NCBI GenBank assembly: GCA_002503205.1
Contig: DARE01000073.1
Span: forward strand, 1-30,660
Source: Thermoplasmatales archaeon UBA447
GTDB lineage: Archaea; Thermoplasmatota; Thermoplasmata; Thermoplasmatales; Thermoplasmataceae
Direction of reading: 5' to 3'
Length of the DNA: 30,660 nucleotides
Shown here piece by piece: positions 7,752 to 15,746 of this stretch; position 1 is the stretch's first letter, and every line of letters starts with the position of its first letter. The translations under genes were made by a program, and so were the position numbers. The notes under the pieces are model-generated. The model ran no database searches, was not told the origin of the DNA, and saw only the letters and a list, made by a program, of their open reading frames with translations.

Positions 7752-8570
7752 GTGATTTCAAGAAGAGGGCCACTGAAAGAAATCGGGTGGGTCAGGGACC
7801 ACCTGGGAGATCCAAAACTGGTAATAGTTGACTGCAGATACAACCTTTCTGACACAGATTACGGTCAGCATGCTTACGAGAATGGGCATATCCCCGGTGC
7901 TTATTTTGTCGATCTGCTACGGGATATGACAGGCAAGATCTCAAAGAATGGCGGCAGACATCCATTGCCTGATCTTGACCTCTTTGTCAAAAAGCTTGAA
8001 AGCTTCGGCATAACTGAAGATTCAACCGTCGTGGCCTATGATGACAACTGGTCTGGCGCAGCAAGATTCTATTTCCTGATGCAGTATATAGGTTTTGAAA
8101 ATTCCTACGTTTTGAATGGGCTTTATCAGAACTGGGTAAATTTGGGCTATCCAACAGATAAGTCAGTGCCAGGGAAACGCAGGGGAAAACTGAGCATCTT
8201 ACTGGACACGCATATAAGGCTTGATATAGATCATTTAAGGAAAGGTATTGACACCATGAATCTGGTTGATTGCAGGTCCAGTGACAGATATGCAGGAGAG
8301 AACGAGACAATAGATCCTGTGGCTGGCCATATTCCGGGTGCAGTTAACCACCCATTCATGGAATCCGTGAATGATTCCGGTTATCTGGATAAAAGTCTTC
8401 TGGAAAAGAAGTTCAGCGATTTGCCGAATGACCCGGTACTTTACTGTGGCTCTGGCGTTACAGCATGTGTCAATTTTGTTGCAATGAGAGTGGCCGGAAA
8501 GGACCCCCGAGTTTATTGCGGAAGCTGGAGTGACTGGATTTCATACCCGGAAAATCCGGTAGAAAAATAA
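7752..8570 (+). CDS. two-domain thiosulfate/3-mercaptopyruvate sulfurtransferase (rhodanese)
   Basis: 272 residues, the standard tandem-rhodanese length. Domain 1 (about 5-130) has LVIVDCRY, GHIPGAYFVDL and WSGAARFYFLMQYIGF. Domain 2 (about 145-265) has NLVDCRSSDRYAGE, GHIPGAVNHP and the active-site loop YCGSGVTAC with the nucleophile Cys232. The CGSGVT form of the loop is the one seen in mercaptopyruvate sulfurtransferases. The enzyme moves sulfane sulfur from thiosulfate or mercaptopyruvate to an acceptor. The GTG start is supported by a TATA box at 7724-7732 at leaderless spacing. It pairs divergently with cysteine synthase. Confidence 0.9.
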   Translation: MISRRGPLKEIGWVRDHLGDPKLVIVDCRYNLSDTDYGQHAYENGHIPGAYFVDLLRDMTGKISKNGGRHPLPDLDLFVKKLESFGITEDSTVVAYDDNWSGAARFYFLMQYIGFENSYVLNGLYQNWVNLGYPTDKSVPGKRRGKLSILLDTHIRLDIDHLRKGIDTMNLVDCRSSDRYAGENETIDPVAGHIPGAVNHPFMESVNDSGYLDKSLLEKKFSDLPNDPVLYCGSGVTACVNFVAMRVAGKDPRVYCGSWSDWISYPENPVEK

Positions 8571-8611
8571 GGGTGGATTCTCACAACACTTTAATTTTCG
8601 CCATTTTCATG

Positions 8612-8636
8612 ATAAATACAGCTCTTCGCTGTTTAT
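8612..8636. other. small imperfect inverted repeat upstream of VAT
   Basis: ATAAATACAGC and GCTGTTTAT flank a 5-nt loop: a 4-bp CAGC/GCTG core with an imperfect A/T-rich extension. It lies between the sulfurtransferase stop and the VAT promoter, about 20 bp before the TATA box. It could be an operator or a weak terminator, and it is short enough to be chance. Confidence 0.25.
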
Positions 8637-8655
8637 CCAACATTGTGATTAAATT

Positions 8656-8666
8656 AATTTAAAATA
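8656..8666 (+). promoter_or_regulatory. TATA box for VAT
   Basis: AATTTAAAATA is centred about 27 nt upstream of the ATG at 8688 but only about 9 nt before the earlier in-frame ATG at 8670. It therefore supports a leaderless transcript beginning at 8688. Confidence 0.5.
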
Positions 8667-8687
8667 CTGATGAAGAAATACGGTAAT

Positions 8688-10925
8688 ATGGCTTACAGTG
8701 ACGGCATCCTACTGAGAGTTGCGGAGGCTAACTCCACAGATCCCGGTATGTCAAGAGTCAGGCTTGATGAAGAATCCAGAATAGCTCTGAATTGCGAAAT
8801 CGGAGATGTCGTGGAGATAGAGAAGGAGAGAAAAACTGTCGGACGAGTCTACAGGGCAAGACCTGAAGATGAAAACAAAGGTATTGTGAGAATTGACAGT
8901 GTAATGCGCAACAACTGCAGTGCATCTATCGGGGACAAGGTAAGGGTTAGAAAGGTAAGAACAGAGGAGGCCAAAAGGGTAACTCTGGCTCCAATAATCA
9001 GGAAGGATCAGAGGCTTAAATTCGGGGACGGCATTAATGAGTTTGTCCAGAAGGCGCTCATAAGAAGGCCTATGCTTGAAGGTGACAACATTAGCGTCCC
9101 TGGCCTCACACTGGCCGGCCATTCTGGGCTCCTTTTCAAGGTTGTGAAGTCGCAGCCCCCCAAAGTTCCAATTGAAGTCGGGGAGGAGACAAAGATAGAG
9201 ATCAGGGAAGAACCTGCATCAGAGGTTCTTGAGGATGTTTCACGGATCAGTTATGAGGATATAGGAGGACTTTCTGACCAGCTTGGCAGAGTTAGGGAAA
9301 TTATAGAACTTCCTCTAAAGCACCCTGAACTGTTCGAGAGGCTCGGAATCCACCCACCTAAAGGGGTTCTCCTGCACGGGCCGCCAGGAACTGGGAAGAC
9401 CCTGATAGCAAGGGCCGTTGCTAATGAGTCTGGCGCCAATTTCTTCTCAATTAATGGGCCGGAAATAATGAGCAAATACTATGGGCAAAGTGAGCAGAAG
9501 CTGAGGGAGATATTCCTGAAGGCTGAGGAGTCAGAGCCCTCAATCATATTCATTGATGAAATAGATTCCATAGCCCCCAAGAGGGAGGATGTACAGGGAG
9601 AGGTTGAAAGGAGGGTTGTTGCTCAGCTTCTTACTCTTATGGACGGCCTGAAGGAAAGAGGGCATGTCATAGTCATAGGAGCAACAAATCGTATAGATGC
9701 TGTGGACCCTGCCCTCAGGAGGCCGGGGAGATTCGACAGGGAGATAAATATAGGTGTCCCTGACAAGAAGGGCAGAAAGGAGATCCTTGCAATACATACT
9801 AGGGGAATGCCCTTTGGTATGGATGAGGATAAGAAGATAGAATTTCTGGATGAAATAGCCAGCCTCACGTATGGGTTTGTTGGTGCTGATCTGGCTGCCC
9901 TTGCCAGAGAATCAGCTATGAATGCCCTGAGAAGGTACCTACCGGAGATAGATCTCGACAAACCGATCCCCACCGAAGTTCTCGAAAAAATGCAGGTCAC
10001 CGATGAGGACTTCAGGGAAGCCCTGAAGGCAATAGAACCGAGCAGCCTGAGGGAGGTGACCGTTGAGGTTCCAACCATTACTTGGGATGACATAGGCGGC
10101 CTGGAGTCAGTGAAGGGTGAACTGAGGGAGACAGTTGAGCTGCCACTCCTTAAGCCTGACGTATTCAAGAGACTCGGAATAAGAGCTGCCAAGGGATTCC
10201 TTCTGTATGGCCCGCCAGGTGTTGGAAAGACACTTCTCGCGAAAGCGGTTGCCAATGAGAGCAATGCCAATTTCATATCTGTAAAGGGGCCAGAGGTCTT
10301 GAGCAAGTGGGTAGGGGAAAGCGAGAAGGCTGTAAGGGAGATATTCAAAAAGGCCAAACAGGTTGCACCTACCATAGTATTCTTTGATGAGATAGATTCC
10401 ATAGCTCCAAGAAGAGGACAGTATGGTGACACAGGTGTAACTGAAAGAATAGTCAACCAGCTTCTGACGTCACTCGACGGTGTGGAGGTACTTCAGGGGG
10501 TAGTGGTTCTTGCTGCCACAAACAGGCCAGATATCATTGATCCAGGCCTTCTCAGAGCGGGAAGATTTGACAAGATGATCTATATTCCACCACCTGATGA
10601 GGCCAACAGGCTGAAGATACTCCAGGTGCATACAAAAAATATGCCACTTAAAAAAGATGTTAATCTCAATGATATATCAAAGAAAACGGAGGGTTATGTA
10701 GGGGCTGACCTTGAGAACCTGTGCAGAGAGGCAGGAATGATGGCATACAGGGATGACCCGGAGGCAACAGAAATCAGCCAGAAGAATTTCCTTGATGCCA
10801 TGAAATCCATAAGGCCGTCTGTGGATGAGGAGGTACTGAAGTTCTACAGAGGGCTTTCGGAATCCCTCAGTAAATCTGTTTCCGAGAAGAGAAAAGTAGT
10901 GGAGGAACTTGGCCTTTACCAGTGA
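8688..10925 (+). CDS. vat: VCP/Cdc48-like AAA ATPase VAT
   Basis: 745 residues from ATG 8688; an in-frame ATG at 8670 would add six residues. The later start is favoured by the TATA spacing and gives the length I recall for Thermoplasma acidophilum VAT, whose sequence this follows closely from ILLRVAEANSTDPGMSRVRLDE onward. Order: N-terminal double-psi barrel and beta-clam domain (1 to about 185), D1 AAA ring (Walker A GPPGTGKT at 231-238, Walker B IIFIDEIDS) and D2 AAA ring (GPPGVGKT at 508-515, Walker B IVFFDEIDS), each with its arginine-finger region. The hexamer unfolds substrates and hands them to the proteasome or releases them. The ClpX/FtsH-type aromatic pore loop is KYYG in D1 and KWVG in D2. 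Confidence 0.97.
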   Translation: MAYSDGILLRVAEANSTDPGMSRVRLDEESRIALNCEIGDVVEIEKERKTVGRVYRARPEDENKGIVRIDSVMRNNCSASIGDKVRVRKVRTEEAKRVTLAPIIRKDQRLKFGDGINEFVQKALIRRPMLEGDNISVPGLTLAGHSGLLFKVVKSQPPKVPIEVGEETKIEIREEPASEVLEDVSRISYEDIGGLSDQLGRVREIIELPLKHPELFERLGIHPPKGVLLHGPPGTGKTLIARAVANESGANFFSINGPEIMSKYYGQSEQKLREIFLKAEESEPSIIFIDEIDSIAPKREDVQGEVERRVVAQLLTLMDGLKERGHVIVIGATNRIDAVDPALRRPGRFDREINIGVPDKKGRKEILAIHTRGMPFGMDEDKKIEFLDEIASLTYGFVGADLAALARESAMNALRRYLPEIDLDKPIPTEVLEKMQVTDEDFREALKAIEPSSLREVTVEVPTITWDDIGGLESVKGELRETVELPLLKPDVFKRLGIRAAKGFLLYGPPGVGKTLLAKAVANESNANFISVKGPEVLSKWVGESEKAVREIFKKAKQVAPTIVFFDEIDSIAPRRGQYGDTGVTERIVNQLLTSLDGVEVLQGVVVLAATNRPDIIDPGLLRAGRFDKMIYIPPPDEANRLKILQVHTKNMPLKKDVNLNDISKKTEGYVGADLENLCREAGMMAYRDDPEATEISQKNFLDAMKSIRPSVDEEVLKFYRGLSESLSKSVSEKRKVVEELGLYQ

Positions 10926-10930
10926 TCTCC

Positions 10931-10955
10931 ATATAATTTTATTTCTTATTTCTTT
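10931..10955 (+). terminator. T-rich terminator tract after VAT
   Basis: The stretch just after the VAT stop is dominated by T runs (ATTTTATTTCTTATTTCTTT) with no hairpin. This matches the U-tract type of archaeal terminator. Confidence 0.35.
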
Positions 10956-10982
10956 AGCATATGATTAAGGTCGCTGATAACA

Positions 10983-12356
10983 TTGGATTCAGGATCTAAC
11001 AAGTATTCTGTCCTCTCTGTCACAACCCTCGGGTCTCTGATGGCAGCTGTGGACTCAACCATTGTATTCCTGGCTGTTCCTGCCATGGCTGAATACTTCA
11101 AAACAGGTGTATCTCTGCTGACACTTGTCATCGTCATGTATATTGTAACACAGACGGCTATGATGATCCCGAGTGGAACAATTGGAAACCGCCTTGGAAT
11201 GAAGAAGATATACCTCAGTGGCTTTGGCATTTTTGCTGTCTCCTCTCTCATAATAGCTCTATCGCCCGACATAACATTTGCCATTTTCTTCAGGGGGGTG
11301 GAAGGCATTGGTGCCGGAATACTGGGTACTCTGGGCTTTCCCATTCTTCTAAGATCATTCCCGTTTGAGGAGAGGGGCAAGGCAATTGGAATCAATTCAG
11401 TGTCCTGGTCAGTGGGTGCACTGATTGGGCCGCTTCTTGGAGGGTTCCTTGTAACATTTGACTGGCGATATATTTTCCTGATCAATGTACCCATTGGAAT
11501 TGTTGGGCTTATACTTGGAATAAGCCGTATTCCAAAGGACACAGGGGACAGAAGCATAAAATTCAGGCCATCAAACTTTCTCGCATTCCTGGCATTTATA
11601 ATACTTATAGTGATGGGAATATCCCTTCTCAATTACTATTACCTTATAGCGGGTGCACTTATGTTTTTGCCATTCTATCTGGTAGAAAAAAGAAACCCTC
11701 TGATTCCCCCAAAACTGCTCAGGAACCGTTCCTATTATCCAATAGTTATTGCATCTGGGCTCCAGGGAATTGGGTTTTTTGGGACAATCTATGTTCTTAG
11801 CGTATATTTTCAGTCTGACCTGGGTGTATCTCCAATCGTTGCCGGGATATTAGTTGCCGGTTATCCAGTTGCCTCAATCATTGCCAATCCTCTTGGCGGG
11901 TCTTTGCTTGACCGCAGCGGCAAAGGATCATCCCTTCTGGTGATCGGGCTTGTGCTTCAGGGAATAGGCATAATGGTTGCAGCCTTTATACTCCCTCACA
12001 GGTACATACTGACGCTCCCACTTTTTGTTGCTGGATTTGGAGGTTCCATATACTGGGCAGTTTCCACCACACTGGGCGTCGATGCAGCCGGCAGGGAATT
12101 CAGAGCAATGGCAAGCGGAACTCTTTACACCATTAGGAACCTATCCTTAGCTCTGGGTATCTCGCTTTTACCGGTTTTCCTGGACTTTTTCTCTTCATCC
12201 TCCTCTGCCACGGTCATCATTCTGTCATCGCATGTGAACATGCTTACTGCGGCTGAATACTACATGTTCTTCATATCAGTTGCTTCCTTCGCATCACTTC
12301 CTCTATTCCTCTTGCGATTCAGGACCTGGGAAGGCATATCTAATCCACATGCCTGA
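10983..12356 (+). CDS. MFS multidrug-type transporter, 14-TM DHA2 family
   Basis: 457 residues with about 14 hydrophobic helices. The loop 2-3 motif reads GTIGNRLGMKK (the G-x-L-a-D-r-x-G-r-k type, here with N for D). The antiporter motif in helix 5 is SVSWSVGALIGPLLGGFL, followed by FDWRYIFLINVPIGI, which is highly characteristic of EmrB/QacA drug:H+ antiporters. It is probably an inner-membrane exporter of toxic or organic compounds driven by the very large proton gradient of an acidophile. Translation appears to start at TTG 10983; an ATG at 10961 is out of frame. The C-terminus is short, without an extra domain. Confidence 0.85.
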   Translation: MDSGSNKYSVLSVTTLGSLMAAVDSTIVFLAVPAMAEYFKTGVSLLTLVIVMYIVTQTAMMIPSGTIGNRLGMKKIYLSGFGIFAVSSLIIALSPDITFAIFFRGVEGIGAGILGTLGFPILLRSFPFEERGKAIGINSVSWSVGALIGPLLGGFLVTFDWRYIFLINVPIGIVGLILGISRIPKDTGDRSIKFRPSNFLAFLAFIILIVMGISLLNYYYLIAGALMFLPFYLVEKRNPLIPPKLLRNRSYYPIVIASGLQGIGFFGTIYVLSVYFQSDLGVSPIVAGILVAGYPVASIIANPLGGSLLDRSGKGSSLLVIGLVLQGIGIMVAAFILPHRYILTLPLFVAGFGGSIYWAVSTTLGVDAAGREFRAMASGTLYTIRNLSLALGISLLPVFLDFFSSSSSATVIILSSHVNMLTAAEYYMFFISVASFASLPLFLLRFRTWEGISNPHA

Positions 12357-12397
12357 TCATTTCTTTAGGGACAATCTTAAAGCTGGGGAAAATTTAA

Positions 12398-12408
12398 CTA
12401 TAATATAT
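12398..12408 (+). promoter_or_regulatory. TATA box for the PRC-barrel gene
   Basis: CTATAATATATG-type element centred about 24 nt before the ATG at 12426, implying a leaderless message. Confidence 0.5.
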
Positions 12409-12425
12409 GTATTAATCAATCCGTA

Positions 12426-12695
12426 ATGACCCGAAAGAAGTTCGCCTCTGACATGATCAAGAAGGCCCTTGTCAACAATGATGGAGAAACTATAGGAGTG
12501 ATAGTCAATTTTGTTGTTGACACAGTTACCGGGTCAATTAAAAGTGTCCTCGTGAAGCCTTCCGGCCCTGACAGGTACTCTGATTTTCCAATGGACAAGG
12601 AAGGGCGGTACATGATACCTCTACTCCGAATAAAGCCATTCCGGGACGTTTATGTGACTGATGTAAAGAAAAAGGGAGAGGTACAGAAAATCTGA
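12426..12695 (+). CDS. PRC-barrel domain protein
   Basis: 89 residues, essentially one PRC-barrel. ALVNNDGETIGVIVNFVVD is the typical opening strand-turn-strand, followed by GSIKSVLVKPSG and a closing strand IKPFRDVYVTDV. Such single-domain proteins are common in archaea and are implicated in RNA-processing or cell-division-associated complexes, but the role here cannot be specified. It has its own promoter. Its stop lies 7 bp from that of the convergent UbiA gene. Confidence 0.8.
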   Translation: MTRKKFASDMIKKALVNNDGETIGVIVNFVVDTVTGSIKSVLVKPSGPDRYSDFPMDKEGRYMIPLLRIKPFRDVYVTDVKKKGEVQKI

Positions 12696-12701
12696 CCTAT
12701 A

Positions 12702-13526
12702 TCAGTGAAACAGCGGAAAATAAAGAGAAAGAAGAACAGCTGTCAAGACCTGGATCAGGACTATCTGATTTGTCATCCTGCTTATTCCAATGGTGTCCTT
12801 CTTTAGAGTCAGGAAATGAAATACCGACACTGCCAGTGGAATAAGAAGCAGAAGGAACTCTTTAGGAAAAAGTGCCTGGATAATAAATCCGGGGAAAAGT
12901 ACTACCGAGTAAATGGGCCTGAATTTTCTCACACGGACCCCGTCCTGCCTGTCCTCAGGAAGATGATGCAGATACCTAATTGCTGAGGCAAGAAGGCCCA
13001 GGAGTACTGATATCAGGATTATCTGCAATGTAACAGGGGCATCAAACGCTATTGCTGATCCTATTACGGAAAATATTCCAAATGACATGAAGGTTGAAAC
13101 CTCCCCAAACCCTCTTGAATTGAACCGGAACGGAGGCAGAACGTACATGAGGGATACGGCAACTGCAAGAAATCCTATTATGAGCAGGGTGTATTTATGG
13201 TAATAAAAGACGATGAAAAGTCCCACAGAGATGGAAAGAAGTGCGCATATGACAAAATATATTCTTACTGTTTCCGGTTTAACACCTGAGCGTTCAATAA
13301 GATAAGATCCGATCGGAAATGTGGTGTCATCATTTCTCAGAATTCTTCCTGATTTATGATCAAAGAAATCCATGGAGAGGTTAAGGGCTGCCTGCATCAG
13401 CATAACAACTGCAACCAGCAGTATGAACATTACCGGGTCTCTAAATCTGTTATATGACCATACTACAAGAACAGGGGAAAATGATGTGAAGTAAAGGGGA
13501 AGTTTGAGGCCCTTTGCTATATTCAT
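12702..13526 (-). CDS. UbiA-family prenyltransferase (stand-alone)
   Basis: 274 residues with about eight membrane helices. The first Asp-rich site is NLSMDFFDHKSG (N49, D53, D56), where the prenyl diphosphate-Mg2+ complex binds in UbiA enzymes. The second site reads YLHHLPEDRQDGV, with the first Asp of the usual D-x-x-x-D replaced by His but the last Asp kept. Candidate jobs are prenylation of a quinone precursor or of a lipid intermediate. It diverges from a second UbiA gene that carries an N-terminal flavin-type domain, so both may act in the same quinone or lipid pathway. An AT-rich element (complement of about 13543-13554) is at leaderless distance. Confidence 0.8.
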   Translation of the reverse strand: MNIAKGLKLPLYFTSFSPVLVVWSYNRFRDPVMFILLVAVVMLMQAALNLSMDFFDHKSGRILRNDDTTFPIGSYLIERSGVKPETVRIYFVICALLSISVGLFIVFYYHKYTLLIIGFLAVAVSLMYVLPPFRFNSRGFGEVSTFMSFGIFSVIGSAIAFDAPVTLQIILISVLLGLLASAIRYLHHLPEDRQDGVRVRKFRPIYSVVLFPGFIIQALFPKEFLLLLIPLAVSVFHFLTLKKDTIGISRMTNQIVLIQVLTAVLLSLYFPLFH

Positions 13527-13582
13527 GCAGGGGTGATTGTGAAAAGCTAATTAATTTCTCGTCAATTTAATTTTCCTCCACT

Positions 13583-13593
13583 CTTATATATCA
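13583..13593 (+). promoter_or_regulatory. TATA box for the fused UbiA gene
   Basis: CTTATATATCA is centred about 31 nt before the ATG at 13619, predicting a leader of only about 5 nt. It drives the plus-strand run 13619-15745. Confidence 0.5.
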
Positions 13594-13618
13594 TTTTCCA
13601 ATACAGTATGGAAGGCAA

Positions 13619-14935
13619 ATGGATCCAGCTGTAATCAAGCTACTGAGAAAAGCCAGAACCATGACGCTATCCACCACTGGAATCAAAACATGGACTACCA
13701 AGACTTTCTATGCCATGGATCATGGCTTTCTATTCTATATTGAAAAAGGTGGGCTCACTCTAAAGAATATTACAGAAAACCCGAACATAAGTTTCGCAAT
13801 TGATGAGAATAAACTGAATCTGTTTGTTCAGGGCTCCGGGAAAGTTGAGATTCTTGGGGAACCCGACGACCTTCAGAGGGAGCGGGGCATACTGCTTCAC
13901 AAAGTTCCAGAGGATGCCGCTTTTTCCCATAGTGGGCACGTCTACCTGGCCAGGTTGGTTCCCGACGAGATTCGAGTAATGGACATGCGGGTTGAGATGA
14001 AGCGCTACAGTGCTGATGTAAAACTCGAAGAAATGACAGAGCATTTCCACCCTATCTTCAGCCTTTTCAGGGTATGGTCTTTTCAGCAGAGCATAATCGC
14101 GCTTATAATTGGTTCCATACTTGCTGTGAGGCTGAATATTCTCTTTCTGGTCCTTTCAGTCCTCGGTATAATGGCCGCGCATGGTGCTTTCAATGCAATA
14201 AGCGGCTACTTTGATTTCAGGACAGGAAACGATACTCCCCGGTCCCTTACCAGTTCAAGGGTTTTTGTTGATAATCTTGTCCATCCGAGAAAGGCACTTG
14301 GTGTTTCCTATTTGATGCTTGCCCTTGCTCTCGTGGATGGGATATACCTTGCTGTTTCAAGGCCTCAAATCTGGCCATTTATCCTGATAGGTGTTGTGGC
14401 CGGTGCCCTGTACAGTGCCCCAAAGATAGGGTTCAAGAAGTATGCCCTTGGTGATGTTGCAGTCTTTGTTGCCTGGTCTCCAGGAATATTCCTTGGTGCA
14501 TATGTCCTCCAGGGAGGAATAATAAATATTCCGATACTGCTGATATCGTTCTCTGTGGCCCTCCTTACGGTGAATATACTTCATGGAAACAACTGGAGAG
14601 ATATGGACGATGACAGGAAAGTCGGAGTCAGGACAGTTGCAAATGTTCTTGGTGAAGAGGGCTCAAAGTTATACTATTACGCACTTATATGGTCCCCATA
14701 TGTGCTTGTGGTCCTTGCATATTTCCTCGAGAGCCATCTTTACCCACTGTTTGCTGTAATGCTGACAGTACCCCTGGCAATTCAGCTTTCAAGAATTGCA
14801 TCAAACAGGAAGAACATAAAAAGGTCTATGCTGGATATGCTCACCGCACGAGCAACGTTCTACTTTGGCCTTTTTGGGGTTATTTCCTATCTTCTTGTTA
14901 CCTACGCCTCAGGGGCACTTCACATAGTTGTTTAG
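13619..14935 (+). CDS. fusion protein: FMN split-barrel (PNPOx-like) domain + UbiA prenyltransferase
   Basis: 438 residues. Residues 1 to about 125 look like the pyridoxamine-phosphate-oxidase/FMN split barrel: IKLLRKARTMTLSTTG, FLFYIEKGGLTLKNITENPNISFAI, LFVQGSGKVEIL and VYLARLVPDEIRVMD. After a linker, residues about 145-438 form a complete UbiA domain with NAISGYFDFRTGND (from N192) and the strong second site NNWRDMDDDRKVGVRT (from N324), the MenA-type spelling. A dihydroxynaphthoate-like prenyltransferase for menaquinone/thermoplasmaquinone is the most economical reading. The N-terminal domain could bind FMN, F420 or a quinone. There is no internal stop or frameshift, so the fusion is real in this sequence. 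GtrA-like and small membrane genes follow in the same operon. Confidence 0.85.
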   Translation: MDPAVIKLLRKARTMTLSTTGIKTWTTKTFYAMDHGFLFYIEKGGLTLKNITENPNISFAIDENKLNLFVQGSGKVEILGEPDDLQRERGILLHKVPEDAAFSHSGHVYLARLVPDEIRVMDMRVEMKRYSADVKLEEMTEHFHPIFSLFRVWSFQQSIIALIIGSILAVRLNILFLVLSVLGIMAAHGAFNAISGYFDFRTGNDTPRSLTSSRVFVDNLVHPRKALGVSYLMLALALVDGIYLAVSRPQIWPFILIGVVAGALYSAPKIGFKKYALGDVAVFVAWSPGIFLGAYVLQGGIINIPILLISFSVALLTVNILHGNNWRDMDDDRKVGVRTVANVLGEEGSKLYYYALIWSPYVLVVLAYFLESHLYPLFAVMLTVPLAIQLSRIASNRKNIKRSMLDMLTARATFYFGLFGVISYLLVTYASGALHIVV

Positions 14936-14947
14936 GACAGGGAGTAA

Positions 14948-15427
14948 ATGTCCAGAAAAGGGGATTACTCTCTGGCTGACTTTATAAAGAACATTATAAG
15001 AAACAATTTATTCCGTTCTGTAAAATATTCAATTTCAGGATTCGCAGGTTTTGTTACACTTGAAATTTTAACATTTATTGGAATCGAGTATATCGGTGTT
15101 TCAAAGATATTTCTAATAGATGCATATTCGTTCTTTACTGCTGTGCTTGTGGAATACATAATAAATGAGCACTGGACAACAAGAAACGAGGGAAATCATG
15201 GCGGAGCAATGAAGGGGTTTCTAATCAGGCTATTTACCTTTGAGCTCCTGAATCTGCTGGGCAACATTGTTACTCTGTCGGTTCAGTATGCACTGCTTTA
15301 TTTCTTCAACCTTTCCCCCCTTATCGGAAACCTAATTGGCTCAGGGATAGCTTTTCCCGTAAATTATTATCTTCAGATGAAGAATGTTTGGGGAATCAAT
15401 CCCGTTCAGTTTTCTGATGGGAAATGA
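14948..15427 (+). CDS. GtrA-like four-helix membrane protein
   Basis: 159 residues with four membrane helices. The N-terminal block LFRSVKYSISGFAGFVTLEILTF and the terminal helix with GNLIGSGIAFPVNYYLQMKNVW match the GtrA family pattern (a gly-rich first helix, and an N-x-x-x-x-x-x-W-x end). GtrA-type proteins are thought to help move polyprenyl-phosphate-linked sugars across the membrane. It starts 12 nt after the fused UbiA gene, with GGGAG just ahead of the ATG, so it is co-transcribed. The association with prenyltransferases is consistent with a lipid-linked carrier role, which is inference. Confidence 0.75.
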   Translation: MSRKGDYSLADFIKNIIRNNLFRSVKYSISGFAGFVTLEILTFIGIEYIGVSKIFLIDAYSFFTAVLVEYIINEHWTTRNEGNHGGAMKGFLIRLFTFELLNLLGNIVTLSVQYALLYFFNLSPLIGNLIGSGIAFPVNYYLQMKNVWGINPVQFSDGK

Positions 15428-15487
15428 TGTTCTAAGCTCACAGGTTTCCGATAATCTGAAATACAGGAAAGTTATGATCCGGAGTTA

Positions 15488-15745
15488 ATGACTGAGAGCA
15501 GGGAAAGTCTGGAAAACGCCTACGGATTCAGAAAATACTTCTGGGGAAGAGTTATGGGGCTGGGTCTCCTTATAGTGGGCGTTGGCTTCTACTTCGTCTG
15601 GTCAGTTCTCTATGGAACATGGACAGATGTGGGGCTTTATTCATTTGTTGTGGTTGTAGTTATTTTTGGCTTTCTCGAACTGGCTCTGGTTCAGTCGAAA
15701 ATTAAAGATGAGATCAGGGAAATTGAGAGATCTAAAAGGGCTTGA
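15488..15745 (+). CDS. small two-helix membrane protein, unknown
   Basis: 85 residues. There are two hydrophobic helices (about 19-42 and 47-66), followed by a charged tail (KIKDEIREIERSKRA) likely to be cytosolic and helical. GGAG lies just before the ATG. It is the last gene of the UbiA-GtrA run and ends one base from the convergent VirB4-like gene. I recognise no family. Confidence 0.7.
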   Translation: MTESRESLENAYGFRKYFWGRVMGLGLLIVGVGFYFVWSVLYGTWTDVGLYSFVVVVVIFGFLELALVQSKIKDEIREIERSKRA

Positions 15746-15746
15746 G

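Noticed and set aside
9623..10456. 277-codon minus-strand frame inside VAT
   Set aside because: It lies antisense to the D1/D2 AAA domains, has low-complexity Ser/Pro/Leu composition and no motif. It is a by-product of the codon pattern of VAT.
10946..11632. 228-codon minus-strand frame over the MFS gene
   Set aside because: Antisense shadow of a clear transporter gene; the product is Pro/Arg/Ile-rich with no domain.
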